Shown here piece by piece: positions 22,151-36,555 of a stretch of 64,000 bases of DNA. The position numbers and the translations under genes are program-made. Each line of letters opens with the position of its first letter. The stretch's first letter is position 1. The notes beneath the pieces are model-generated. The model was not told the DNA's origin and did not search any database. It saw only the letters and a list, made by a program, of their open reading frames with translations. The DNA comes from Monarcha castaneiventris obscurior (lineage: Eukaryota > Chordata > Aves > Passeriformes > Monarchidae): positions 19,424,501-19,488,500 of the forward strand of contig JAMPIT010000258.1 of the NCBI GenBank assembly GCA_026261815.1, read 5' to 3'.

Positions 22151-25100
22151 CACAGACACCTGACCAAGGTGTCTGACAATGCACCCTAGAGCACGTGGAC
22201 CTGCCCAGCCATGGCTGGCTGCCTGTGGGGTCAGTGTCCTGTGGGAGCCCTGCTGCTTCATGCAGGTTCTGGCTGGGAAATAAATGTTGGCTGCTGTTTG
22301 GGGTTTAGTGAGCTAGTCCCTGTTGCCCTGGGAAGTCAGTGAAGCTCCAGCTTCTGAGCAGTAAAAGTAAAGTCCTCCTTGATCAAAATCTGGGTTCCTC
22401 ATGAAGAAAGGCTTGTGATGCTGGGGTCCAGCATGGTCTTGGGTATTTTTGGTTTGTTTTCCCCAATTGCCATGAATGAGGGTGTTGGTCATGGATCTTG
22501 TTATTCTGGGAGACTCTGATCACCTGTTCATCATTAGTCTTAATTGCTTGCTGGTGATTTCAATCACAGAAACAAATTGGGTGAGTATATAAGCAGCTGC
22601 AGAATAGTAAAGGGAGTGGAAAGAATTAAGAGCTGGAGGGGTGTGGGTTCTGTAAGTAGATGCTGAGACAGCTTTGTCAAAATTTCTGAGGATGCTTGCC
22701 ATGAGTACAGGACCTGATTTTAGTGACTTCTGGAGCTGTAGCACTGGTATGTATTTTTTAGTGTTTTATGAAGTTGTCTGATGTAAACAGGAATGTTTCA
22801 TGAAAGCATTTTGGAGTATTATTTCTTGAGTATTTTTATGAAGGCACAATTGTTTTTGTTACCTATTAAGGTTGTATTTTTGTGTTTGGTATGTGAGCTA
22901 TTTTCTACAATATTTCCTTTATGAAAAGCTTGTGAGTTTATTAGAATTTGGACTTCAACTTTTTGTACTCTATTTGTATTGTAATAAAATATTTGTAAAG
23001 TTGAAAAGATAATGGGGATGTTGTCTGGTGAGTTCTCAATGGACATCTTTCACAAAATAAGTGAAGACTTTAAGTAAAATCAACTTATTTGTTTAGTAGT
23101 GTTTTAAACTGAGTTTTAATAACTATTGAGCATTTTTCCTCAGTGTTTTCATGGAATATCAGAACTAGTTATTGAAGTGTCAAGGATGACGCTATAGAAT
23201 GATTTATAAACATTATTTAATGAGTTTCCATGATTTGTTTTTTTTTTTTTGTGTTTGATTGAAGTTCAGCTGATTTTGGGAAGTCTGATTATTGTGGAGC
23301 TTGAATGAAACCTTGGGACATTTTCATAATTATGGGTACATATTTATGTATACACACCTATACAAATATGCTAAAGTTATTAGTATTTGTTCTTTAGCTT
23401 TACTGAATGGAGTTATACCTTTTGTGACTGTTTTGGGGCAAAAGCTCAAATGTGTGACTCAAATCAACAGCAGTTAAAATGAATGGAAGTTGGAAATAAC
23501 TAGTAGGGGAGTTCACAATTAGGTACTCAGTACAGGAATATGCTAGTGCTTGGGGAAAAAAAGCTGCAGAAAGAGGTTTCCACTGCACAACTTTGTTTCA
23601 GCTTGGCCTGCTGCAGAAATGTGGGACAGCTATGGCAGTGAGCACCAGCGCATAGCTCGAGGCACTGGAGGGGCTCTGGGGAGTGCCAGGGGCTTGCGGG
23701 AGGCAGGAACTCGCTGGGGCCAGCTGCTTCCAGAGCTGAGGGGCTGCAGCAAGCTGCTCTCAGAGAAGCTGAGTCCCTCTGCCTGGAGCATGGTCTCGAG
23801 CCAAGTGGTCTTTTTGTTCCTGAGCTCCTTCTTGCTGTTATTTTCCACTGAGTCCTGGCTCAGAGGAAGGCTCTCTGCAGTGTGCTGGTGAGCAGTCAGG
23901 CCGTTTGCTCTGTGGCTCTGGTGGGGTCCTGCTGTGTTGCTTCACTGCCTTCTTGGCAAGTCCAAGCTCCCTTGCTGAGCTGTCTGGACCTCAGACTTTG
24001 GGGCTATCTTCGGTCTCATTTTTCCCCTCCTTCTCTCAGCTTCCCCTGCAGATCCCTGCACAGTTTTTGAAGCTCTGAAAGGCAAAACATTGCAGCATTC
24101 AATACAGTGTCCACAAGAGAACTGAAAGTAGCAGATGGTTGTTATTCTTTCCAATTTCCAGCACAGATTAAGAAAAAAAATCTTTTATTTGAACTGTCAC
24201 CTCTTTGGACTTTTTCCAGCGTTGAGACTAAAGATTTTGTTTTTTAGTACCTCTTCTCTTACAGTTTGTATTTGAAATAAGATTTACCCCTAGTGCCTTT
24301 CTATGCTATGCATCCATATGCTTGTGCATGGCTGTTCAAGAGAGCCTGGCACTGAGAAGGGCAGCAGGACTGGGGAGCTTGCTAGGTGTGAGGGGAAGTG
24401 TAGGAAGGGCTCAGTTTGCCTTAATGACATTGGAAATAGTGTAGGTACTTATTTTGAAGAATTTATTAATTTTCTGGTGTATTAAGGAAATCAGAAATCT
24501 GGTTGTTTAGAAGTTAAAAAAGAGTTCAAAAAGATACAGAACAAAATAGTTTGCCAGACTAGTTCCCCTGAGGTACAGAAAAGGCACTGTAGTCTCATCC
24601 TAGAGCAAGTGGTAGGGTGGTTCTCCTTTGCAATCTTATCACCATTATATAACACCATTTCTCAAAATTCCATTTTATGTCTTGGGGAAATATGGTAAAA
24701 TACAGTTCTACAAGAAATGGTTTGAAACAGAAGGGGCTAAGTGTCTGTCTCATATTCTTCCCACAGTAATACCTCTCTATTTTTGTGAACGCTCATGTGA
24801 ATACAAATCACTGTTATTTCATGTTCTCCCAAAATAACCTTTTCTGCCTATTAATATGTTGTGCAACATGATATACCCTGTTAGAATGCTGTGAAATACA
24901 CTTTAAAATGCTGGGACAAAGTGCTGTGGCATGTTTCATACTGTGGATGGGTGCAGTGCTATGAAATGCTCCTCCCCAGCCCCAATATGCAGTGGAACTA
25001 GTCCCAGGATGCACAAACCAATGTTTCCTAGGTGTTAGACTGCCTCTGGCTCTTGTGTTCATGTGAGAGCTGGAGCAGTAGTTGAAGTCTTTCTCCCCAC

Positions 25101-28100
25101 CCCCATTAGTTTGTGAGTCTGTCCTTACTGACCTTGTGTATTGTGGCTCTCATCTGGGAGGGGGTTCTGTCTGTGCCCTCTAATATTGACCAGCAGCTTC
25201 CTCCTTGCCAGAAGTCTGCCTGTCTTGTTTTGATTTGTTCTTGGCTGTCTTACAAGTGTCATTCTGTTCTTTGATCTGGAGGAGCTTTCTGTGACCCCTT
25301 TCAGCCACTCCATTAGCAGTAGCTTGGTATGGCTCCTGTTGTGTTATTTTTCTGAAGAGCTGCTTATTTCAACCCCACAGGATAAAGAAGACAATTTCAG
25401 CCTGACTCCAGTTGAACGTGAGAGTGCTGCAGTGTTGTGGTGATAACTGTGGTTAAAAAAAATTGCAAATGGGTTTCTCCTGCCTGGGTTGCCATGGCTA
25501 AGGAGCAGCAGTCAGCCTAGAGGTACCTGCACTTTGAGTTATGTGTAGTAGGATGTGGAGTACTACGTGGTGGTAGCAGATGTGGGTCTAAACCATCACA
25601 GCTGATGGTAATTTTATAAGCAGGGAATTTAGTATGCTCCAAGAGGAGCTTGAGAGGCAGTGTTGTGGCAGATAATCTGCCTGAAGAATTGTGTTCACAC
25701 ATAACTCAGTGGAATTACGGAGATTTATGCCAAGTCTTTTCCCCCCTTTGACCTCAGTGAGCTCTTTGAATCATAGTTAAGTCAGCTGCGACACTAGAAA
25801 GTGACCCTTATTTTCTGTTTTTCGGTGATTGGGCACAGTGTGCAGAATGTGTGCTACATGATTTGAAGAAGAGATGAATTCTGCCTTTTGATGTGGCTTC
25901 AACACACTCTGGTGCTGTTGGAGAAGTCCCGAGGGGGATTGTGTTGGTGCTTGCATAATTTGCAAAGGAGGAAAGACATGCAGGTTTCTTCTGCCTTTCT
26001 CAGAGAGGATATTATGCTTGTTTGGATTGCTCACACAAGAAATAAGCATTTTCTATCGAGACCTTGTTTGTGAGGTGCTTTGAAAAAATCTCTTCTACGG
26101 AACTTTTATGTAGAGACTGATATCTCTGAAGAAACAAAGTGCCTGGTATGGGGAGTTTTTTTTTTAAACTAAAGATAAAATTAGCAGTGCTTTTAGTAAG
26201 TTCAGGGAAAAACTAATAAGAGCAGTTTAATAATTTGCTCATTGCAGAGTCAGTGGGTAGCTGATCTCAGCTGTGGGTTGGCTCTTTCCAAGGCCATACT
26301 AATATTCTAAACCTGAGGGGCTTTTTTGCTTTGACTGTGTGACTATTGACTTCTTAGTTTTTCATTCTCAACAGCAGGGACTTTTTTGTCACTGAAATAA
26401 TTTTGTGGGGTAAGAAAACAAAAACCCAAGCACAATCAACTTTCCCATTTCTAACACCCATTGCGTGCTTTTCAAATTTGTCCTGGCATTTCCCATGACC
26501 TGCAAACACATTTTTTGTGTAGGTTGTTTCTGTGACCCCACCTCAAGGATAAACTTTCTTTGTGTTGTGAAGTCATCACTTTTACTTAAAAGGATACAAA
26601 TATCTGAATAATATAGCATTCTATTCTATGAAATTCTAAATCATTGGACTATTTGGAAACTCTTATTGAAAGTTTTAGGGTGTTTTCACAAACACTAAAC
26701 AGGTAAAAAAGAAATGGGAAACAAATGGAGAGCTGAAGAGTGTGGCTGTGTTCTTAGTTACTGATGTCAAGAGGTGTGTCAATGTTTGGTTCACTAATAG
26801 CCATTCTCTACATGTGGAAGAGTGATTTATTCAGTAGATATTTATTATGGCTGCCTATTGAGAACAGCACTGCAATACCATAATCTCATTTTTTCTGTGA
26901 ATGAGGAGGAGAAAGCCTGTCAACATGAGGTTTGTTATTTATTAGAGACTAGAGCTGTACAAACTATTTTGTGAATTCTAATTAGGAAAGCTTTTTTAGT
27001 TAATGTCATGTTTGCCAGCTTTTGAAAACCCTCTTGTAACACAGTGGTCACTAATGAATAGGTTTTTTTAACAGGTAATTTTAGGTAGTTGTGTGCAAGA
27101 ACTCAGTGCCTGGCTCAGTTGTGTTTTCATTATGATTGGCCAGCTAACTTGGGTAGGATTGGACTCCTAAATGCAGTTCCTAGTTTTCAGTGCCTTGGTA
27201 CTTGAAGCTTCTGCTTTTTACAGTGTTGTCCTGTCCTCTTCCACCCCAAACCTCAGTGTCACCTAGGTTGCTCTGACAGGTGAATAGCCATCATTTTGAT
27301 GAAATGTATTAAAGGTATGATGTTTAGGAACCCCCCAACAATTTGTTTTGCAATGCCATCATTAAAACTATGGCTGGATATATGTGGCATCATTTCCTAT
27401 GCCCTCATGGAATATGAGGAACAGAAATGCTATTCATAAAATCATCTTAATTTTATGTTGTATCTCAGATTTTGTTCACAGTGTGCCAGAAATATTTGTG
27501 CATGCCTGAAAGCTCTTTAAAAATTCAGGGAGTGTTCTGGTTTTCACAAGTGGCATGATCCAGCCTGTGCCTGTCATGCTTTACTGTAGCAAAAGAAAAT
27601 GAAGAATACGCTTATATTTGAAGAGCTCTGGGTATTCGTTTGCTGCTGGTTTTCATTGAAAGCTTTACTATTTTGTGACTTTTGAGAAGGGCAGTTTTGG
27701 GGTTGGGTGTGCAAGGTGGTGTTTAGAGATGGTTATTCCTGTGGCAGTTTGATATGCTAGCAAGTAAATTATGTGGAGCCTATGAACTGTAAATTTAAAA
27801 ATCTTGATGATCTCTGATTTTTTTTTTTTTAATATCTAAGATGCACTTAGAATCTATTTACATGAGAGACTCTACTACCTCTGTAAATCTAGTTTTTTAA
27901 TGTGTCACCATTGCTGTAAGGGTAAAACACTTCTTTCTTAAAATGGAATTAGTAATGGAATTGTTTTGTGGGTTTTTTTGCAGTTTTGTTAACTGTTTAA
28001 CGCCAGCTAATCTGAAACTTGGACAATCACAGTTCCCTTCCTTCAGCTGTGGAAGGCTGTGCATAATGCACATAGAGCAGTTTCCAGCTGCCCTGGGGAA

Positions 28101-30600
28101 GGCTGCAGGGCCACTTGGCAGTGACCATGGCCATTGCTCAGGATGTGTGCAGTTGTGGGGGTCATTGTCATTGCTCCAGAGTCATCTGATAAACCAGAAC
28201 TCTGAGAGAACAAGAGAAGGTCTAGAGGATTAAAAGTCAAGGTTTTGAAAGGCTTAGATGGGATATCTGCAGTGGGGTGACCTTGCTTGCAGGGGAGGAT
28301 GTTGTAGAAACGCTGACTGCCTTTAACGTCTGACCTGTCCAGGCCCCAGTGGCTGTTTCCTACAGCAGCTGGATGTGTGAAGTAGTTTGAGGATGCCTGA
28401 CTCCTACACATGTTGGCTTTTAAAAGCAAATCCTTACATGTTCTGGGTACCACAGGCAGGAGCATCACGAAATAAATGCTCTGTAATGGTTTGAATACAG
28501 CAATCAGTTGTTCAAGTACTTTATATTTAGGTCTTAATGAGGAAATGACTACATGTTAAATCACGTAAATCCACTAAGTGAGAAAATTATAATTTGAGGT
28601 TTATCTTTGGAATGGATGTCTATTTTGTCAGTTGCAGAGATGCTACCTGAAGTGAAATATGCTTTGGCAGGCAGTCATTCTTTAACTGTGGTATTTTAAC
28701 TAGTTGAGTTACTGATTCTTTGATTATGGCAGCTGGCAGATATTTCATCATCATTAACAGCTGTAGGTTGTGGACACCCATATATTTCTCACTCAATAAG
28801 AATTTAACCTATTTTTACTTGCCTCATGGGGTTGCTGAAACCTTTGCATGAAGAAGGACCAAGTTTAGCTTTTTTAAAAATCTTTTGTAGCAGAACAATA
28901 GTGCATTTGAGAACTCCTTCTCCCTAAGGATAGATCAAAAATTTTATGTAGATGTTCTTAGTCATTCCCCATCTCTAGGGGCTTGTAAATGAATTTTTTT
29001 AGAATTGTGTGTGCCTAATTCCTACGAAATTTCTCACAACTTACTTGTGTCCAAGTTGCATTTAGATCTTTGGCTAGAGCAAAATTGGTGTACTTGTGCA
29101 AAGTTCAGTAAAGCTATATAGATTTTTACCAAGTAAGGATTAAGTTTAGGCAGTATAATATTTTCAATAGGTTTAGAATTTTGTAAAAAAGAAAAACTTA
29201 AACTGGATATTAGTTCTTATAATCACTCAGCAGTGAATATTTTTCTTTGTCTGGAACTTGCTCCCATATATGCTCATCAGAAGCTTCAGAACGGTTCCTA
29301 CTTAAGCTGCTGCCTTTCTGGGTTTGTGACAGATGCAATGCTTCCAAAAGAGAAAAAGGAGCAAGATTCACTGCTTTGCTGCACCCCAAGTGGTTTGCTG
29401 TGTTGGTAACACCCTTTTGGGTGCTGTTGGATCCCCAGCAGTGCAAATCGGAGTAGTGCTTGTTCTGAGCATGGTGTGGCTGGAAGTTGTATGGTTGGTC
29501 CCACACTGTTTTTAAAACCATGAGATTTAAGCTAAAAGTTCCCTGGAAACATCCCTTTGGCAACTGCTACTATGAAAATAAAATCTAATACATGCATTTT
29601 CATTCAAGTTAAGGCTGCTGTTTTTCCTGGATCTGACTGCTTTTTCTACCTTGGTAGATTTTTTTGGATGGCAGAGCTAGGCTTAGAGTTTCTAGATGTC
29701 TGTGTCTATCCAGTTTGGATGTTTCCAGCACAGACACAGTGATGTTGCTGGGATTTTCAAAGCAGTAGCAGTCCTCAGGTGCTGCTGCCCTTGATGTGGG
29801 GTGCTGTGCTTGAAAGCCACGTGCAGGAGGCCACGTGCAGGTTTTCTATAAATGCACCCTAAGATCTGGGCATGGCAGAATACCTGTCAGGTGTTTGGGA
29901 GCAGGAATTTTCTACATATAGCAAAAGCAGGGGAATTGAAACCATGAATTGGAGCAGCTCTCCATAGACCATTGCTGGTTCTGAAACCTCTGGCATTTCC
30001 TTGCAGATTCAACTACATGTGTTCCTCACCCAAGCAATTGCCTTTTCTTGGCCTCTAGCCATTCCTGTTTGTTAGAATTGTGTCCTTCAAATGCTGTGTA
30101 TTTTTTTAGCACTTCTTGTGGTCACCTTCGTGCTTTCCCAGTTCTATGCAATGTAATCATATATTAAAAATACAATTGATGTTTTCAAGTCAGCAACCTA
30201 GAAAAGGGGCTGTAAGGGTGGAAGAATTGACTTTTTAGAGCTGCTTCTTGAATGGGCTTTGGTGTCTGATCGAGTGTGGTTTTGTGTGTGTAACTGTAAA
30301 CTTATTAATATGATCTAATATTCCAGAACCAGGTCTTAAAGCTTGACATACTTGGTGTTTTAATATGGCTGGAACATCTGTTTAAAAGTTACAGTAACAT
30401 TTTTCTACAGCATTTCATATGGAAATAGATCCATGTTTCTGGAAGAAATTAATGATTTTATCTCTGGATCAAACTATTTTCTTGATTTAGATTATCTTGT
30501 TTTATGTGAAGTCTGGTCTCTACTTTTCCATGTCATTGTGTGTCTTTAAACTGTTAATTACATTGACCTCTTTCTGGACAGATGGCTAAATAGATTGCAG
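22151..30600. other. Non-coding single-copy-like DNA
   Basis: No gene is recognised. T13 runs lie at 23238-23250 and 27818-27830. A GC-richer patch at about 23596-24065, with a few CpGs (for example CGCATAGCTCGAGG), stands out from its surroundings and might be a worn repeat. It has open frames on both strands but no recognisable product. The longest non-repeat open frame of the window (28043-28468, minus, 141 codons) lies here and has no family resemblance. A small hairpin (CACCC-TTTT-GGGTG) sits at 29410-29423. Confidence 0.5.
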
Positions 30601-33600
30601 CAGTTATAAACCCTTCTGTACTGCCATGCAGAGTTTTCATTATGTTTATAACACCATCAGGTTATAAGGTGCTTTTTTTCAACCTAGTCCACATTCAGTC
30701 ATTTCAGCTGAACACTGTCACCATCCATATTAAAAAAATTTCTCATCTAGTCAGAAATGCCTGCCTGTGGCAGTTACTCCTCATAGCATCCCTACAGGTG
30801 CTTTAGCCAGTAAGTGATTTCTTCCATGTGACAGGGAGAGTGGCTGTCCTTGTAATTAAGGATAGTGGCTGCCAGCCCTTGTATATATGCTCAAGATCAT
30901 GAATAAGTACCTCATATTTCTATTTTATTTCCTCCTAATTTAATGTTGCTGTTGATAGCTTGCATAATTTCAGAGGATTGTCCACTTTACACCTGCTGTA
31001 TAAGTTTCCTACTGTGCACTAGCCTACTGATTACTTTCTTCCTCAAAATTTTACTCCATTGAGGGTGTGAGTTTAAAGTATTTCTGAGTTTTAGGATATT
31101 TCACCAAGATTTTACTTGTTTGCTACAAATCCTGCTGAGAGGTATGTATGATAGACTACAGCTTATGAATGAGTTTAGAAATCTAGGCCTCCAACTAATT
31201 ACTGTGAAGGTACACAATGCAGTGGAACAGCTCAAACCTGTCCTTTTTGCCATGAAGTTATTTATTCTGTACTGGATTTCTTAAAATCAGTTGGGAGACA
31301 AAGTTCCATTGCTGTAAAAGAAACTCTAAATTTCATTTTGGAATCTGAATAAAATGAAACCATCAGTTATTTGAAAGAAGAATTTTTCTGGAATTGTTTG
31401 TTTTGGAATAACAAAGATTTATGACCAGGTTATAGTTGCCAGATGCAAAGTTAAATTTTCTCTGTTGTAGCAGAGCAGGGCTTTGATTTTAGATGTGTTT
31501 AACCTTGAACATCATTGCTATCCAAGGGAGAGAAGCTTTCTTGAATTGTGGTAGAATGCCTACAGGACTCAGACATTCAGAAGGTGCAGAATTCTGCAGG
31601 CTGTGCTCCCGTGACTGCCAAATCTCTGCTGGGCCATCTTGAGGCTAGAAAGTAGAAGAGGAAGCTGGGCTCAGCTGTAGAACACAGCAGAAAGCACAGC
31701 AGGACTGTGTGAAGCGTTCAGCAGCACTGAGGGAAGGCAACCTTTGTCCCCACCTGGGCCAGGGCTGCTCTAGAACTGTGCTGGCAGAGTCACAAACTCC
31801 TTGTGCCAGCCAGAATCCCCTTTGGAGTGATGGCTTTGGCCAAGCTCACAATATAAAGGATCAGAGGTCTTGGAGGCTCTTTATTTATGGAGAGTCTCTA
31901 TATTTAAAGATACTTAAATTTTACTGTACAGTTTGTTAAAGTTAACTGGGTGCAATTACTGAATCAGGTTATACCAACCTTGCCCAACACTGGCTGAAGA
32001 TGATGGCACTTAAACAGTGATACAATAAGTGAATCACTCAGTTTAGAATGATTAACAAACAAACAAAAAAAATCTGTTTTACAATAGACTGGTACCTTTT
32101 TTTTTTCCCTGAAAATGTCATCCTTATCGGCTATGAGATTAATTTGTAGTTGAAGGGAAGCCATTAGGTTTGTGTTCCCAATTCCCAATCTAGTTTCCTT
32201 TAATAAAAAGGAAATCAACAGCACATATGCTAACAGTCTTTGCATGAATTATTTGCTATGTACACGTATGTAATTCTTTGGGAATTGAAGGAAAAAAATC
32301 CTTCAAGATTTCACAATAGCTTCGACTATTGTCTTAGAGCAAAATAAAGAAATGCAGGGAAGCTCCTGTGGAGATAATTGAAGCTGAAACATTTCTTGTG
32401 CTCTTGAGAAGAGCTGCAGAAATCAAATTGTATGAAAAAAACAAAGGGGGAAATGTCATGTGTCAGCTCTCCTCATTTTCTTCTTGGCTGTGTTCCCAGT
32501 CTCTAAACTTGTATTAAGCTTTACCATGGTAACAATATCAGCGAGGTGTTTTCCAGCCCTGAGTGTACTTCTTGCTACAGGTTTAGGGAGTAGAGATTTG
32601 GAAACTGTCTGTAATCTTGTACTTCACTAAACATGAGCCTTTGGAATAAGTGGGTATTCTGGGTGACCAGAAAGCTTTTTTTTTTTCTTTTCCCCCTTTT
32701 TTAACCTTTCAAAAAAATAAATGGAACCGACTATGCAATAAAATTGCTTTACACTTTTTCCTATGGAAGAAAACTACAGACATGCCATGCTTGGAAGGGC
32801 ATGGAAACAAGGCTAAACTCTGGGTTCTCTGATATTCCCTACTGAAGAAAACCACAGCAAAGCGCTGTTTAGAGCAACAGATTGAGGACTAAAAGGGTGA
32901 CAGAAATTCAGTAAAAGAGCAGCTGGTATTAAAGAATTTAAAGCTACTTAGACACATGAATTTTCTATGGATAGGGCATTGTATAATCTTAATCTGGATT
33001 CTTGTGTTGAATTATTTTATAAAACTTGGGAAGGCAAACTTTGAAGAGGCAAGGATACAGCTCATGCCTGCAAATGAATTCATTCTGAAGCTATAATAAT
33101 ATAGAAATACTCCTTTTTGCTGCTGTGTCAATTCATTGAGAAAAAGCATTAGAAAGGAATTATTTCAGTACCAGATGTCCTGAAATTTTGTAGAAACAAT
33201 TACAAGATTCCTTTGTTTTCCATTTGTACAACATTGTTTTAGTGACAAATCCAAAACATAATACCATGCCAGCTACTCTGAGGAAAATCAGCTAAATCAA
33301 CTGTAACCCTGCCCGAACCAATACAGTCCTCTTTTCTCATTTCCCCTTTTAGCAGTTGTGTAATTGTAATTATTCAAGGAAATATTTAGTGAGCTGAGTT
33401 AGGCAAATGAAGGATGAGAAAAAAGAAATGCTTTCTTAGCAAGAGAACCATCTCCTTGTATGGTTTGCAGTACACTCTCACAAATAGTTGTATTTGCAGA
33501 AGTGAGGCAGGACTGGTTCATCAAGGTGCTGCTCATCAAGGCCGAGTCTAACGAGCATTTCTCAGATCACAACATGGCATGAAAAGTGGGGGGAGCAGGA

Positions 33601-35805
33601 GGTACCACCACAAAAAGATAGGATTTTTTGGAGGAAGAAAATTTATTCGGTGTTTGCAGTGGAATATGATTGCATATTTTGTTGAACAAGTACCTATTGG
33701 GTTGAAGTAGCAACTCTTTATTAATTTTGAAATACATTTCCTTGGTAAAAAGGAAATTATTTTCTTGTATCTGAATTGGAATACTGTGCTTCAGTGTAAC
33801 TGAGTGTTTCTACTTCTGACATGGAATGAGCAGCTTGTTAATACAGGCTATAGAAGCAAATATTCCTGTTAATGCTGCTATTTACCTGAAGAACAAGTCT
33901 GTTTAAGAGCTCTGGATATGGATACGAAGAATCTACAGGAAATCTATGTCTCATTCTGAGCTGTCATGTGCCTGAAATGTATCCAAATAATGCATTAGGC
34001 CCCTTTGAGAATCTCTATTCTCAAGGGCAAAACAAACAAGGCTTGTTAATCGCTTTGTGATTCCCTGGTAAATAATGTTGCTTAAAAGCTAGGTTTGCTG
34101 GTGTGACTCATTAAATTAACAATTTATTCAAGCCCAAAGCTATGTCATTCTAAAATATGCTTTCTTTCTAAGAATCCATGAGTAACTGAAGTTATTTTGG
34201 GTTAAAATTATTATCTTTGGACATTATCAAAACTTCTTTAAAATATTCTTCATCTTTATCTTCATTGGCATAGGTCTCTGCTCTTAAATCCTGTCAGGCA
34301 TTGTAACATCTCCCAGCCAACACTCTTCTCCTTTGGAAAGGAACTCAAGGATCTGAGCCAAAAGATGATGGGAAATGATAGATGTACCCCAGAGTTTACT
34401 GGTTTCTAACATAGAGATAGCTTATCACATGAGACCATGTAAATGCATTTTATTAGGCCCATAGATTCCCAAACATCTTCTCCCTATCAGCTGTTGCTGC
34501 TCAGGCAGCTTGTAGAGGTGTTGGTGGGGATTAGGGCTTCAAATGTTTAGCAAATACAATTTAAAAGGTGGTGTGTGTATATAGTCAGTAGTGCAGACTG
34601 ACCTTTCCAGATAGCAGCTTCAAACCTAAGCTCCAGCTTCTCCAGAGCTGTAGCAGCACTGAAAAAACCCAAACCCCAAAAAATCTCCGTGTTTATCTGT
34701 CTGTGCTTGTGTGTACATAACAAGTATAGTTATACACAAGGCATTAAGAACAATACTGCATATTTAAAATGATCCTCTTTCCTACATTTAGAGTTTCGTT
34801 CTTATTTTACTAGTTTCTTTGCATGTCTGAGCTACTTCCCTCCAGAAGAATCAAAAGCATGTATTCACAGCAACAAAGAATAATATAATTGGAGTGGCCA
34901 CAGCAGAATGAGACAGTATCAGAGCCAGTAAACATGGATTGATGGCAGAGCTTATCCTGGGTGCAGTAGAATAATATAAGGCTTTATGATGCTTTACTGC
35001 ACAATATTTATGTCCCAGCTAGTGCTTCTGCTAGTTAGATATCTCTGCATTGCCCTTCATTTTGCAATAGAGACATGCCTGGAAAAATAGGATAGTCTGA
35101 GGTGTTATTTTGGTTGCATATATTTCAGTCCAGATAGTTCTAGCAAGGAGCCTTGTAAAATTTCATATTTTGGTGTTGCTTCCTTCCTGGAGGGAAAAGC
35201 TTTTGTCATTGTAACATGTAAGCTTTTATTCATATTATAGTATTAGAGGGGGGGAAAAAAGTGACAGTTGCATTTTATAATTACTCTGGAGCCGAAAGAA
35301 GGACATGGAGAAGGCCAAATGGTGAGTGAATGCAGCATTTTCTTTAGATGTGACATCATTCTGCTCCAGACACATTTTTTTCAAACTTCTGTTGTCAAAA
35401 TTTAGCCAATCAGGTCCATGCCAAAGCATCTAATTAAACAGTTTATTTTCCATAACTACAAAGGCCAATAGGAGCAGATGGTTCTCAGCACTTCAGAAAT
35501 TTAGTCTGTTTCTTTCAAGCCCTCAGTGCAAATGGAGATGCCTAGCTTTATAGCCTACACTTGAAAATATTGATCTTGACTATTAAATACTGTTTTTAAT
35601 CTATTTGCAGAGTATGGCCCACAAAACTTCTAATGCAGCTTTCTGCATGAAGAGACTCAGTGTCAGTAGAGAGCCTTTTTATAGCTCCATGCTGTTTGGC
35701 AGTTTTCCCTGAGAGGGTGGGTATGTTCCTCAGCCAGCACTTAATAAAGACAGGCAATTGTTGAGCGAGTCCTCAGCAGTGAGTGCTCTCTTGAGTGTTC
35801 TGGTG

Positions 35806-35823
35806 GTGTCACTTGTGTGACAC
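35806..35823. repeat. Short perfect inverted repeat GTGTCAC/GTGACAC
   Basis: Seven-base arms with a four-base TTGT spacer. Two more copies of the word occur at 35834-35840 and 35855-35861, making four within 56 bases. It may be a binding-site cluster or coincidence within a GT-rich patch. Confidence 0.6.
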
Positions 35824-36538
35824 TTGTCAGTTGGTGACACTGAGTTAGAGCAGGGTGTCACTGAGACTGGGGCTGGCACCTCTGAGGGAACTGTGGAGGC
35901 AAGAGGCCGTGGAAAGGATTGAGCAACGCAGGTTTAGGGCACTCAAATGCGTGGTGAGGGAAACAAGGAGGTGGGGTAGTAGCTGCAATCAATTTCAAGG
36001 CAAGAAGTTCTATTGCTAAATTAATTCTGCCAACAAAGAAGAAAAAAAAATTCATCAGATGCTTTGGGTAATGTTCCACCCTTGGTTCTGATGCATTTCC
36101 TGTTTGCTGTTAACATCCCTTCTGTGATGACTCCAGTTTTGGCTTGGAAGATTTCTCCCTATGCCTGTACTGCTGCAGTGATATTAGTTCCACATTCACA
36201 GAGCCCAGTGATTCAGGTGTGCTGCTGCAGGAAGGAGCAGGGTACAAAAATTACTGTCTTGTATTACTTCTGGTGAAAAAATTCCTGCATCACATTGGAA
36301 CTTGAAATAGTGCTTTTAAATTAAGCAGGGGGAAAGTGAATTTCTAGAGTGGATACCTTTGAATGTAGTGTGTCCTGAAAACAGAAAGCTGTCAAGTTTT
36401 TAATATTTCCTTGATATTTTGTCAATACCTTGATAGTTATAGATGTTGTCCAACATTTCGGTCGCACATAAGGAATCACAAACTTGGCATTGCTGTATCC
36501 ATTGCGATATCAAGTGAGACAGAACTTCAAGTTTTTCG

Positions 36539-36555
36539 TTTTTTTTTTTTTTTTT
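36539..36555. repeat. Poly(T) homopolymer, T17
   Basis: An uninterrupted run of 17 T flanked by TTTTTCG on the left and CAGTG on the right. No evidence of a retroposed transcript on the minus strand. Confidence 0.85.

Noticed and set aside
28043..28468. 141-codon minus-strand open frame, the longest outside the minisatellite
   Set aside because: No recognisable domain, no promoter or splice context, overlapped by an open frame on the other strand; within the range expected by chance in 64 kb.
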